A stretch of 64,000 nt of DNA from contig JAKSZP010015890.1 of the NCBI GenBank assembly GCA_022478985.1, forward strand, positions 116,156 through 180,155, read 5' to 3'. The stretch comes from Massospora cicadina. Taxonomy: Eukaryota > Entomophthoromycota > Entomophthoromycetes > Entomophthorales > Entomophthoraceae. Shown piece after piece: positions 43,576-55,009 of the stretch. Position 1 is the stretch's first letter; the number at the start of each line of letters is the position of its first letter. The position numbers were made by a program, and so were the translations under genes. The notes under the pieces are model-generated. The model did not search any database. It saw only the letters and a program-made list of their open reading frames with translations, and was not told where the DNA came from.

Positions 43576-46500
43576 TTGAACATCGCTGGACTCAAGGCCT
43601 CGCAGTCCCAGGCTAGAAAACTGAGTTTTTATAAAAGCATTTACCCGTGGACGTCCTGGAACATTCAGGAAACCCACTGTCCGCGTGGTACTTAGGAATC
43701 ATGGTAAACATGCTCCTCCCTTCCCTCTCATTTTAGTCTAAGCACTGTGAGGTGCTAGTTTGAATAAACCATAGTTTTTAATTTATTTCATCAAAGACAT
43801 ACCTAAACGTCCACATCCTTATTGTCACCTTTTCGTGGGATGACGAAGTGCATGCTGTCATTAACATTTATACCCCAACCTGTGTGCGAGAATGTCAGGG
43901 ATTGTTCTTGGCAGTCAATTCCCTTCTGCTTTCCCCTGACCCATTTGTTGTAGGCGACATGAACTTCTGGAAGAATCCATCAACAGACTGCTGGCCCTTA
44001 TCACCTAAACCCCCACAGGGGAACATTGAACTTCACGTTTTCAAAGCCACCCTAGGGTTGTTTGATACTTTGCCGCTCCATGCTCCGCTACTCACTAACA
44101 TATCACGACCCCATGTACACAATGGCCAGCTAAGGTCCATGTCCCACATCAACCTTATTCTCATGCTGTTGAAATCTCAAACACAAAATTTTCCACTTCA
44201 CCAAAACAAAGATATCTTTCTCTGACCACAGGATGGTATTGATTTCCTTCCGTTTACAATCCAGCAGCCCAGGCGCCGAAATGGTGAAAACTCTGCCCAG
44301 CCAAAATTGCATTGCCAAGATTTTCCTCATGGGTGGAATCCGTGACTTCAGCTCTGGGGCTTGTCGCACTGTTATGTGCAGATCCAATTTCTTTCTGGTC
44401 TACCTTCAGGGCGAAAATGATCTGCTAGGCTTGCCACCTCTCCTCCTGCCACTCACGGGCTGCCTCAGCAGTCATTTTGTGCACAATGGCAGAGTTGGAC
44501 CATCTGGAGTCTAACGTCCACGCTGCAGGTCACAGCCCAGCTTGGGGTCACAAATGGGCGGAAGTGTCCGCCCACCTCAACGCACTGGTGAGACAACACA
44601 AGCATCAGGTTTGTGTTCAGTATAAAGCAAAGCATATTACAGCAGGCAATACATGCTCCGCTTACTTTTTTGAAAATTCTTCACACTGTGCCAGAGCTTG
44701 GCCTGCACACAGGTGCAAAGGCTAGACCACTCCGTTGTGGATATGCCAGCCAAAGTGGCAATCAAAATACAAAATTATTACTCTTAATTCTATTGATCTG
44801 ATTCAATTCTCGCCAGCCAAAATGGAAACATTTCTCAAAAGTGCACACATCTACACCATTTCCCAATTCCCGGAGTTGATGAATTTGATTACTCATGATG
44901 AACTTTGGTCCAACATTTGCGGTGCACCATATAGAAAATGCTCAGGCCCAGAAGGCATCCCTTATGAGTTCTATAAGAAGTATTTCAAAAAATTTTCTTC
45001 CTTGCTGTTTGCCTCTCTGAACCAATGCCTTCTGGAAACAGACATCCTTCCTGGAGGGCAAGAGCCTTCACAATTACATTGTACAAGAAAGGGGATAAGC
45101 TGAACTTGGCCAACAGGCGCCCCATTTTTTCTCACTAACACAGACAAAGATTTTTACTAAAATCATGGCTGACCGTCTAGGGGTTGCTGCCTCTGCCCTC
45201 ATCTCCCATGAACAATTTGGTTTCATCCCCAAAAGGTTAATTTTGGATAATATGCACACCATAGCTGACATCTGTCAATCCACGGCTTCTGGAGCACTTG
45301 TGTTTTTAGACCAGCAGAAGGCCTATGATAGAGTTAACTGGGAATACCTGAGAGCCTGCCTACACAAGTTCCCCCTCCCCTTCGCTTCATTAATTGGGTG
45401 ATGTTGCTAACAGAATCCGCCACAATGGCTGTGCGTGGCCCTGGCTTCCTCACGGATGTAGTACACTCTCAAAGGGGACTGCGCCAAGGGGACCCTCTTA
45501 GCCCACTTTTGTACAACTTCAGCCTTGACTACTTCTTCAAAATGTGAATGCCCGCCTTACTGGGTTCCATGTGCAAGGCCAAGCCCCTGTCAAGATGTTG
45601 GTGTTTGATGATGATTGTGTGGTTGGGGTGTCTAATATTCATGATGCACGCGTGCTTGAAGATACTATCCAGGTTTACTCTGGGGTATTTAATGCAGCAC
45701 TCAACGCCTCTAAAACCGAAATTGTTATCCTTGGTCAGTATCAAGCCCGCTGGGCCCCAGCGCCCCGGTTCCTACCTGCCTCATCAACTAGCGCACAGTA
45801 TCGCTTGCCCTTCCCACCCCACACCGCCCCGCTTGTGCTCCCCTTTGTGCCAAGCCCCACCGTTGGCCCTGTCCGCCATTTGGGGTGTGGCTGGAGGCAG
45901 GAGGGTACGCCTCAATGGTGAAGGAAAACCATATCCTAGACAACATTACGAATTGCATAGCTTCCCTCAAAGCCCGTCAGACCTCCCTTACAGGTAGGGT
46001 AGTGCTATCCAAATCTATGCTCCCTCTAAAGTTTGGTTTGGGGCCCACGCCATCGCTTTTTCCCTTGTTTCTTCAAGTCACTAAACGCCATTTTGCAGGG
46101 TGGCTTTGTTAAAGCCTCCCACCGCTGGTGCACCTGGATGTCATGTTTGGCCCTCTCCATAGTAGTGGTATGAGTCTGCTCAACTTTGAGGCCCATGCTG
46201 CCAAAATCCTTGGCACCTAGGCCGCTGCCGTTACTAACCCTACAATCTCATCCCAGCACTGGTCCCGCGCGGCCCACTCCAACTTCTCCTGCGCCCTGGG
46301 CCTCACCAATCCTTCTCACCCACACTCTCTGTTAAAGTACCTTGCCTCACATCCTTCTGCTGTGGGCCCACATGGGACGTCGCCCCATTTCAAAAGGATC
46401 CTCTTCTCCATGCGGAGCGCTGAGTGGAGAATTTGCATCTGTGGGCACACCACCCAGAGGGGGCGTCCCTCTCCTCAGTTCACCCAGGAGGTACAAGGAC

Positions 46501-47150
46501 TTCCCATTATAAACGGAGTGATACCCATGAGACTCACTACCATGGCCAGGGTGGACAACCTGGACATGATGGACATCCCCTACCCCCTAGATACCCAGAA
46601 AGCCATTTGGAAGTACGCCCACCACCCTCTTCTGCAACCGCATAATTGTTCCCATGTATGGCACTGCTTGAGATGGGTATACTGTACTGCTGAACGCTCT
46701 AACGATTTGTACTCATCCTGTGTCATGTGTGTACACTATGGAAAGCTGGTTCACCGCCTGGAAGAGTGCCCTCCATTAAAAGCAATATGGCGTGAGGTGC
46801 AACGTCTGTTTCGCCAGGATCAGGCATAGCCCTTCAGACTGTCTAGGACATGTTTGCTTTATCCATGGCTTCCCCTCTTCCACCCTCCCTCTATGCCTGG
46901 TAATCACAATCGCTATGTGGACTATACACATGATTGTCTTAGATGCTATCTCATTCTCAACCCCCACCCTCCAGGAAGCTCTACTCCGGTTCCAGTCCCA
47001 CCTAGTGGACAACTTTCAAGCGTGGATGTTTGGGTACCTCCCACCACGTCGCCGCCAGTGGGTCTCATCCTGGTTCCCAGTTTGATTCAAAGTTTCAGAC
47101 CTTTTCCTCCATACGTGCTCAATAGTGGCGCAAGCCCCTGCACAGGTTAC
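43549..47150 (+). pseudogene. LINE-a ORF2, copy 3
   Basis: It starts at ATG 43549 in the hairpin at the ORF junction. Endonuclease blocks are NIYTPT and GDMNFWKN (43848-44225); the RID block is HIN and SDH is frameshifted. The reverse transcriptase has KCSGPEGIPYEFYKKYF (44735-45103), FLDQQKAYDRVNWEYL (45165-45401) and FDDDCVVGV in place of FADD (45544-45921). The C-terminal knuckle is CVMCVHYGKLVHRLEEC in 46362-46829, followed by the conserved tail. Many frameshifts; it looks like the most decayed family-a copy. Confidence 0.82.
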
Positions 47151-47310
47151 CCCCCTCCCTTCTCTTGGCGTTCCAGCTGGCAACAGGAGATAGCATTTGC
47201 TTCTCTGTGGTGCCCTTCTCTCACTGATGTTTATTTTTAGTGTCTTATTGGAAGTGTCCATCCTCTGGTCGGCTTATCTCATATAAAATTTAAAAACACA
47301 TGAGCCTCCA

Positions 47311-47945
47311 TTTGTGAACTGCTCCACAAACTCCACCAAGGACTTATTCTTTTAAAAAGCTATTGTCAAAAACTCTGCCTTGCGCTGAGCCATTTTCGTC
47401 TTGCCCCCAAACAGACAGATCACAGTCTCCTTCACCTCTTGATAGGTTACAGTACTATTCTCAAGTAACATGTGACCTGGTCAGCGCTTGAAACGTCTAA
47501 AGCAGATAACAACAGTTTGGCTTTCCGCCAATAAGAAGCCCTCCACTGAAAATTCAAACCGCTTAAATAATCTGGGTATATTTCTTTCATGGTTAAATGA
47601 GGGCAGCTTGTCAATGCAGACCCTCCCTCTCTAGTGACACCATCCAGTTTACGCTCTATACAATATAGTCGCTCTGTAGTGTCACCCAAGCGATTGGCAA
47701 GTTGGTTGGTTTGGCAACTCATCCGGTGCAGCTGGTGAAAGGCCTTGTTGAGCTGACTCATTATACCCTTATTTTCTCAGAAAAGCATTTTTTGAGCCTG
47801 GAGTATGATACCTAAGGCAAGTTTTAGTTCGTTGTATTGAGATAGCTTAATAAACCGGGGAGTACCCCATCAAGGTGAGCCAGTTTCGCCATTGCTTGGA
47901 AAAATATGAAACTTTTTTAAATGTTGATTAATTGGCCTCCTGTAG
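47311..47945 (-). pseudogene. Gag N-terminal part, gypsy B (continues at 30700-31494)
   Basis: Frame 47447-47761 begins MSQLNKAFHQLHRMSCQTNQ and has coiled-coil-like spacing, then FQWRASYWRKAKLLLSALDV, which resembles the start of a capsid domain. It is interrupted at 47300 by LINE-a copy 3 and resumes after 31494 on the other side; 31215-31409 and 30727-30921 are further short Gag frames. Sequence is weakly similar to Gag of gypsy D. Confidence 0.55.
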
Positions 47946-47955
47946 TGAGCACCAC

Positions 47956-48456
47956 TGTTAACTTTTAGCAGATATGCCTGGTTCTTTTGAGCTGGTTGCA
48001 TTGGTGAAAAACCACTGAGCAACGGATGAGCGATATGATAGATGCAGATCCTCAATAAATAGTAATAATAAAGTGATTATATAAGGAGCTATTTCCCCAA
48101 TGATACCCTTTTATTTAGTATTGATAATGGCCACTCCTGTTAACTTTTTTGACTGTCTTCCAACTAAAAAACCACCCCCTTTACCTTCTCACGCCAAACT
48201 ATTTAATCCTCGTTATTCCTTGGTGGTTTCAGCCCTTTCTGCTTGGTGATTCTCTATTTGTTACCAATTCAGGGATTTCACTCTATCATTGGTGCTTTGG
48301 CGGAATTCCCCTTTGATTTGCCAACCCATAATTGCTTTGATTGATTCACTTAGCATAGCCATAATAAATTGCTCAATCTCAAGTCTCACCTCAACTCATG
48401 GATATGATTCACCATAAAGATGAATTATTTTTCAATCATATATATCATTCTCAACA
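47956..48456 (-). repeat. 5' LTR of gypsy B
   Basis: On the minus strand it starts TGTTGAGAATG and ends AAAAGTTAACA. One base inside it the primer binding site TGGTGCTCACTACAGGAGG runs from 47954 to 47936, nearly the same as in gypsy A. Confidence 0.85.
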
Positions 48457-48461
48457 ATGGT

Positions 48462-49560
48462 CAATTTTATTATTAAAATTTCAATAAAAACGCCTTTTTC
48501 AGAACAATTTCTCGGTTAAAATTGTCGCCTTCTGGTATCCCACAACACCTGCCAATGTGGAATTATTAATTACGCACTGACTGGGCCATTGCAGACATGT
48601 TGGTGACTTAAATGCCCTCTGCTGTTAACTCGCATACCATGCTCTAGACTTACCAAACTTTTCTCCAATTGCCAATAGAAATGCCACCAAGATCTCAGCA
48701 TTTTGTGGACATCTTATCCCCACTCAAAGCAAGAATCTGCACTCTTGCTGATGACTTAGCTCCATTTCCCCCATGGGGGAATCCAGACCTGCCATCTTGA
48801 TCCAACATTTTTATACTCAAAACTGTGGACTCTGGGGCTGCGACAGCCTGACTTTTCACTGGGTTGCTTACCACTTTCATGTCCCATTGGCGCTCGATAT
48901 TCACTTACCTCTCAGTCCATCTAAAAATCTGAGAATCAGTGCCTCTGGCATTCTGGATCGCCTTCTGGGTGCTCTCACACCTAACTAGCAGGCCAGTCTA
49001 AACTTTATCTGCCGTTTTCCTTACACTCTGAAGTGGTAGACTAATGAGCTAATAATCTAAAAGAGATTGATCAAATGAATTTCCAAGGCTTGGCGGATTT
49101 TTTATTGTAGTTGCAATCAACCAATTGCATTGTAAGCTCTGACAGAATGCATAATAAAACAAGCCTCCTACTAATGATTGTTTTACGCTGGTGCGAGGGT
49201 CAAAATAAAGGATAAAGGTATGAGTAGCAGAAGCAGATCTAAACCGCCAAGGCCAAGAGCCTAAGCAATTATTAGATTGAGGGAATATCTGAAGCACTGG
49301 GAGGTTATGGGTTTCAATCCATCGGTCTTTTAAAATTCTCTGGCGTTGGGCCATTAGCACCAAGAGTAAATTAATACAACATTGGCGATTCCTATGCAGT
49401 TGTGACCCATGCTCTTGAGACTCCTTATACCATCAAAGCTTGTTTCTAGGTATTTGTGAAATATAGATATTAACAAAATATTTTATAAACTGATAATTGG
49501 TTAAACCAATTGCAAAATTTTCCCCAACTTTACCAAATACCAGGTAATAAAGATAAGTGA
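48462..49560. other. Unrecognised DNA and possible LTR of gypsy C
   Basis: This continues the sequence interrupted by gypsy B. A minus-strand open frame of 104 codons, 49049-49363, with aromatic-rich sequence (FDPRTSVKQSLVGGLFYYAF) has no motif that I recognise. The 3' LTR of gypsy C should lie here, about 49000-49560, by comparison with the spacing in gypsy D, but I could not find its partner. Confidence 0.4.
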
Positions 49561-49639
49561 GGTCCTATCAGTCATTGAGGACTTGAGGCTGGAGGCCTAA
49601 AGTGCCAGTAGTGCCTCTTTAGAAATTTGCCATGCACTC

Positions 49640-49860
49640 AATTTTAAGATATCCCTTAGTAGTATGTTCCAGAATGTAGGCGTCAGCATACATCTTTGCT
49701 ATAATCTCAAAGGGTCCTTTAACATTTTCGCCAATTTGTGGGTTCACTCAAACTCATGGTTGTCATTGTACCAAACAATTCTCCTACATAGAAAGTATGA
49801 ATGGTCTGCCAGTCCTAGTCATTGCAGGCTATAGCCTTAATCTTCTGCACCAGAGTGGTT
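49640..49860 (-). pseudogene. Integrase C-terminal region, gypsy C
   Basis: The plus-strand text tgtaggcgtcagcatacatc and tctcaaagggtcctttaac matches the places tgtaggcgtccatgccagtc and tctcaaatggcccatacag in the integrase C-terminal region of gypsy D. Minus-strand reading is full of stops. It continues after NLE copy 2 at 51840. Confidence 0.55.
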
Positions 49861-49890
49861 AAGTAAACAGAGCTTTGTAATTGAAGGATT

Positions 49891-51827
49891 TTTTCTTTCG
49901 CTCAACATCACATTTGAATAATTTTAAAATTACAGCAGAACTAAACAACTTCAAAAAACTGACATACAGCAAAACCTTAATGTTCTCAGCTCTACCGCCC
50001 GCTGCTCCAAAATTGGACAATGGCGAAACCCTCCTAGCATCTATCACCCAGAAGGAAAACACTTTTGATTAAGGTTGACCAGCCCCCCAATGCCTCAGGT
50101 CGATACATTCCCCCAAGGATCTCTCCCTCCACCTTGCACATTCCCAACTGGTGCCTCGTAGCCCCATTGTGCTCCCCCAAAGCAAGATGTGATTTGGCCT
50201 CCAGGTTGAATATGGCAACTTGTTTCCCTAAAATGAAAAACAATTTGTATAATAAGCCTAGGCGCTTATGCAGCCTGCCATCTTTATTGACTTCTGCCCC
50301 TATAAGAGGTACTTTGACCTCAGCTTCACTTGTAAAATTGATGCCGCAATCACAGCCAACATTCCCCTGGTGTTATAGGGAACCCCCATTCCAACCACTC
50401 GCACCCAGTTGCCTGATGACACCACTCTTGTAGTTCAATTTGCAGGCTTCCCAACCTACCTCCCCCTGAAACTTTATACAAAGAACTAATATCTTGGCTG
50501 TCAGTAGATGGCGCTGACCACATTCTACAATTTGTGGTTCCCAATAGAGCCAACTGACTTGTGAGCCCTCGCGCCTTTAAACTATATACCCAATATCAAC
50601 CAAAATTTCCATTTCAATTCCTTATTGCACCATTGTCCCCTCTTCCCCCAACCACCCTTTCTGGGCCAGAGTAGACAAAGGGCGCACAATCTGCCCCATT
50701 TGTTTTGACATGGACTACGCAAAGTGGTGCTGCCTCACATAGCCCAAGCTGAAGCCCAAACACGCTTGACTCCCCCATGGTGCTCCTATTGCCAATATAA
50801 AAACTTTTCTAAAATGGGGCACAATCCTCCCTCCCCCTCCACCTAAAATGGTAGATGCAACTGCTACTGATTCATCCAATAAGGAACTTACATGTCAAAC
50901 CTCCACTCCTACACCAGTTAACCAAGAGCCAGTATGGACCCCAGTAAATCCAAAAAACCCACCTAGCCACCCAATATACTCCACCCATATGACGATCAAC
51001 CTATTGTTTTCAAACAGGATCCCTGTGGTTAATTGGAGGAAGTTGATGATTTGGGGAATCCCTTCCCCAACTCAGTCAAGAACTCAGGCACAAAGTGTAC
51101 CTAAACGCAGATTATGCAGCTCAATTTCCAGCTTAGCACTACGCTATATGCTCTGATGCTAATGAATTCTGAAGTGACCAACAACTCACCAAAGAGGCTG
51201 TTGCCTCCCCTGATTGTCACCCCCTCCAAAAGGCTGTAGCGAAATCAGTTGCATTCTTGGACAAGGGGATACCCACCCCCGCCCTCCCCCATGCAACATC
51301 TTGAAAATAATTCCTCTAATTCCACTAAGTAGCCCACAAGGCAGTGCAAAAAAGTTGCAATGGTCGCAAATTTTGGCCCCAAGACCTGTATTACCAGCAA
51401 CAACAATGCCACCTTCATCACACTATACAAAGCTCGCCTTGAGGATGAGAAAGCCCTATCTGAATATATCACAACCATCATCATAGCTAAATTTGAGCTG
51501 CCCAAGCCACTCTGCTACCTTAAACCCCTTTTAAGGATGCGCCCACACCAGTGCTCTCAGCGCTCTGCAACAGACTGTCCGACAAAGAGGAGGAAGATGA
51601 GCCTCACAATCCTGACTCACCCCCACCATGGACGCATAGCAGTTTAAAAACTTCTGACCTATTGAATCATTTTAGTTTTTTATTTTTATTTTTTGATGCA
51701 GTTTAAGTGATACGCTCATCTCCTTAGGTTTGTAAAATTCTAGTTTAGTACAAGTATTGCTCCTTGGAGCTTGGTATTGTTCATCCCCTGGTTGGCTTAC
51801 CTCAGTTAAATAAAAATAAACTTTTAA
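49891..51827 (+). mobile_element. ORF1-only LINE-like element (NLE) copy 2
   Basis: About 1.94 kb, uninterrupted. The flanks AATTGAAGGATT (49879-49890) and AATTGAATTGATT (51828-51840) look like a decayed duplication. The 5' end is TTTTCTTTCGCTCAACAT. The ORF starts at ATG 49980 (MFSALPPAAPKLDNGETLLA), like copy 1. A knuckle position at 50692-50733 reads CPICFDMDYAKWCC, with the metal-binding His changed to Tyr. The C-terminal frame 51360-51647 has ITSNNNATFITLYKARLEDE, and DKEEEDEPHNPDSPPPW can be read in the adjacent frame. The 3' end has CCCCTGGTTGGCTTACCTC and AGTTAAATAAAA. No endonuclease or reverse transcriptase frame is present. Confidence 0.82.
49980..51646 (+). pseudogene. NLE ORF1-type protein, copy 2
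   Basis: Pieces in order: MFSALPPAAPKLDNGE start; FIDFCPYKRYFDLSFTCKID and LVVQFAGFPTYLPLKL near 50280-50480, which align with the FDLGF and FLPT blocks of LINE ORF1; the degenerate knuckle at 50692-50733; a Pro/Thr/Ser-rich linker; a 90-residue C-terminal region (FGPKTCITSNNNATFITLYK, IIIAKFELPKPL); and an acidic-proline end. The C-terminal region is not present in LINE ORF1 and I do not recognise it. Frameshifts and stops show the copy is dead. It might bind the element RNA and compete for LINE reverse transcriptase. Confidence 0.65.
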
Positions 51828-51839
51828 AATTGAATTGAT

Positions 51840-52450
51840 TTCTAGTAAGCTTCTCCAGATTTCTACTAGGACTCACGTGTTCTTCAGCAACGCATGAATA
51901 AAATTGGAGGCAACACGGCCTGTTTATATATATTAACGCAAACAGGGAATGCCCTGTGGCTGAGTGGTAAGTGATATTATAAGTAAATATGGCGGAAGGC
52001 AAAAAGAGGCTTCAGCGGTATGCTTTTCCTGATACCAACTTTTGTAAGATACTAACTAGCATACCATTCACTTGTTTGACAATGTCATTGGTTTCTGGAT
52101 AATAGGGAGTAGATACTACTTGATAGATGCCCATTAGATTGTTGAGCCCTAAAATCATTTGGACCATAAAGGGTCCTATTATCCATTAGTAACAACTGGG
52201 GCAACCATGCTGATAAAATAACATCTTCAAGAATGAACTTAGCGGTAGTAATGGCCCTAAGTCCTTAACTGCCTTAGATTACACCCACTTGGTTAAATGA
52301 TCAATAGACACATTAATGTATAAAAATTGACCAGGCGCTTTGGTAAAGGGCCCCATTATAAACATGGATACCGTGTGCCAGGCAAAATTGGGTTTCACCA
52401 GCTGATAAGTTGTAGCTTTTGATAGGGGATTCTGCTTGACATTTGTGACA
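51840..52450 (-). pseudogene. Integrase, gypsy C
   Basis: Frame 51802-52002 has MPSAIFTYNITYHSATGHSL followed by FALIY, the block after the catalytic Glu in gypsy integrases (compare LPSALFSYWISYHRIIKMSP in gypsy A). Upstream, text matching the IDHLTKW and GP blocks can be read at about 52270-52340, with stops. No catalytic triad can be assembled by reading. Confidence 0.6.
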
Positions 52451-52699
52451 ATAGTTAAGTGCCTCGTGGATATTGTAGGACATAGAGTTCCAATAATAAT
52501 GGGTCCATAATTTTCAAACGTTTTATATGCCTCAGCCTGTGGCCTTATGAGCAGTAATAATCAAGTACATCCACTTTGTAGCCTAGTGAACAAAAAGGTT
52601 TGTCCATCAATAACCTTATGTAATTTTTCATTGTCTACAAAAGTATTCATTCAAATTTTGTCCAGCTTCTCTCACATCTTGATAGGCTTATTAATATAT

Positions 52700-53010
52700 T
52701 GCTAGTTAATCATTTTTGTAAATAACTCATCATCCCTAACAGCCAATAAAGTTGCAGTAGGCAACCTTAACGTCTGAGTTTTGATGCTGTACCCCAGGTT
52801 GGTGTTGAATTTCAAACAAATAAGCCTTTAACTTTAAGGCCCAGTGATTAACTTTCCTTAAGGCTCTTTCAGATTTGGTAGCCAGAATAATGAGGCATGA
52901 TCCATTACCATGTTGAAATGCACCCCATGAATATAACTGTGGAAATTCTTTTCACGCATAAATGACATCTAGACACTCTTTATTAGTAACATTATAAAAC
53001 CATTCATGAA
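52700..53010 (-). pseudogene. RNase H region, gypsy C
   Basis: Degraded reading of the HVNHWALKLKAYLFEI and FNMVMDHASLFWLP kind is visible around 52790-52920, comparable to TDHASLQWL and WALKLQAYDFEI of gypsy B. Stops interrupt every frame. Assigned mainly by position and resemblance. Confidence 0.5.
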
Positions 53011-53499
53011 TCTCCAGTGTCTAACTGCAGTATGTGATGAGGTGTTCTTCCCCTTCGTTATCAAGCTGTGTAGCATCACCCCTATAGCGGTGAGAGGGAC
53101 ATCTATCTATGTTATAAAGATTTATCAAAATTGGGATACATTATTATTGGTGCTTATTCTAGGGAAAGTTGTAGCTGATCAAAAGCAAATTAACAGGCGT
53201 CCATCCAGATGAACGAAACTCCTGTTCTAATTAGGATAAACAAATTTTCACCTGTTTTACTAAAGTTCTTCATAAACTATTAGTAATAGCTGATCATCCC
53301 CAAAAAACCTAAATAATCCGCTTGCTGCTGGGGTGGGGCATTTTTAATTAGCCTTAATCTTAGCAGGCTTTGGCCTTAAGCTTATTTGTCAATATAAACC
53401 CTGATATTGAAGCTGTTTGTTTAAGAAACTGTACTTACGAGGTTTGATTTTTCAAATTGGCTTGTGCCAATTAGCAGAAAACTTCCTCTAATTGTCACA

Positions 53500-54068
53500 G
53501 ATGGTCCGTAGACATTCTGTAAGGCACAATAGTATAGTCCAAATACATTAGAACACAGGAGGCTTTTAAATCCCCCATTCCATTCATAGCTATTGAAAGG
53601 TTGCTGGGGCGTTGCACAGCCCTTGCAGCAATTAAGTGGGTTGTTATAGACCTTAGGCAGTGATCATAGCGCATTTCTCCTATTCCTACTTCAGAAGCTC
53701 AATTTTTCAATATCCTTATATTAAGTCCATAGCAGATAAGTATTTAGCGCCTCCCAAGCTGCCCATTTCATCGTTAATATGGGATAAAGGATAAGAATCT
53801 TTCTTAGTAGTGTTGTTGAGCTTCCATTAATCTGTATCACATGATTTAACCCATCTTTATTCTTAATAACTAAAACTGAGGCTTCCCAGGGACTCCTAGA
53901 GGGCACCAACATCCCCTGCTGTACTAGTTGATTAATTTTAGCGTTAAACACCTCATCCACTGCTTTTAGAATGTCTAATAGGGTGAAAGTGATTTGGTGG
54001 ATGGTTCCCAGTATCATTTTGGTGCAGCACCTCATGTGCGCACCCCAAATTTTAGTCATCCTTTGCAA
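53500..54068 (-). pseudogene. Reverse transcriptase, gypsy C
   Basis: Frame 53721-54068 has VDEVFNAKINQLVQQGMLVP followed by SRSPWEASVLVIKNKDGLNH, the standard start of the domain. Near 53555 the minus strand reads CVLMYLDYTIVP, the YLDD box with the second Asp changed to Tyr. Other blocks are broken. Confidence 0.68.
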
Positions 54069-54711
54069 ATATACTGCTGTTTTTTAACAAGGCCAACTCT
54101 TGGTCCTTTTCATCTTCTGTCAACCCTGAGAGGCACTCTCATGGAATTATGAGCATACAGTTTAAATTTCACTATCCTTCAGCCCAAGTTCTTCTTTATT
54201 ACCAAATTTATGGATCTTTAGAACCTCTTCTACTGGTAAAATATGAACAAACGCGACTACCTGTGTTTCTTGACTTCTATAGGATTAGGGGTATAGATTA
54301 GCTAAAAACTCCTGAATTTAGCCATTTTCTGGCAGAACAAACCATATTGATACAGCTGGCTCTAACTTGGAACAATAAAACAGGGTAAAGATCTCACCTA
54401 TGAACCCTGGGGAAAGGTTAAGACAATTTTAGTCCACATTATAATTTGATGCCATGTTGGAAAGATTAGATTATGTCAGCATAGATATGAATGCCATTAG
54501 ATTCTAAAACCTGTGCTGGTAACTTCCAAGTTTATCCTTGTAGCCACTGATACTCAATTGGTACAAATTCTATTTGTGTACAAGGTTTACAAACCCCTTC
54601 TTTGGGGCCGTTGTCGTCACATCCTTCCTGTTATAAAAGAGCGGTTGGGCTTGCCCTAGTATGTCAAAGTTAATCTCTTCAAAGCCGGTTTTGACTCCAT
54701 ACTTTTAAAAT

Positions 54712-54960
54712 ATGATGTCCCAATTAAGAGATTTTAATTCTGAAAAGAAAAATACAATAGCTGAGGAAGAGATTACTAAAGTATTAAATTGCAGTGGTAA
54801 CGCGCTTTATGATCCTTCTGAAGTTGTAGTATGGGGGCCAGCGGTACCATCATTTTTATGGTGGTCTATTTCTGGAGCAAGCCCTAATTTTTTCATTAAT
54901 TGAGTAGATACAATATAAATCAGTGCCCCACTGTCTACAAAAGCTCAGACCTTAAGTTTA
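54712..54960 (-). pseudogene. Aspartic protease, gypsy C
   Basis: The minus-strand reading gives AFVDSGALIYIVSTQLMKKL with an intact DSG-type active site, then GTAGPHTTTSEGS, one stop, and SALPLQFNTLVIS. This parallels the protease of gypsy D (GTAGTHSTVSIEAYSALPLQ). The plus-strand open frame 54712-54903 is its shadow. Confidence 0.65.
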
Positions 54961-55009
54961 TTTACAGTTATATCAATGTAGGCACCCTCAGAAAAGTATT
55001 AGGAGGGTT

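Larger units (their letters stand above)
31511..47294 (+). mobile_element. Full-length LINE, family a, copy 3, split by two later LINEs
   Basis: A 16-base duplication with one mismatch (aacNcatgagcctcca) lies at 31495-31510 and 47295-47310. The 5' end is ACTTTTCTCTCTCGTTGCAA and the 3' end has CTCTGGTCGGCTTATCTC. The element occupies 31511-32398 and 42943-47294, about 5.24 kb. Minus-strand LINE-a copy 2 and LINE-b copy 2 were inserted in ORF1 just after the zinc knuckle. It is nested in gag of gypsy B. Confidence 0.9.
26602..48456 (-). mobile_element. Ty3/gypsy-type LTR retrotransposon B
   Basis: The LTRs at 26602-27097 and 47956-48456 are flanked by an exact 5-bp duplication, ATGGT, at 26597-26601 and 48457-48461. 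Internal order on the minus strand is gag (47945 to 47311 and 31494 to about 30700), CCHC knuckle, protease, reverse transcriptase, RNase H, integrase. LINE-a copy 3 and the two LINEs within it add almost 16 kb. The LTRs are clearly more diverged than those of A or D, which fits an older insertion. Confidence 0.9.
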
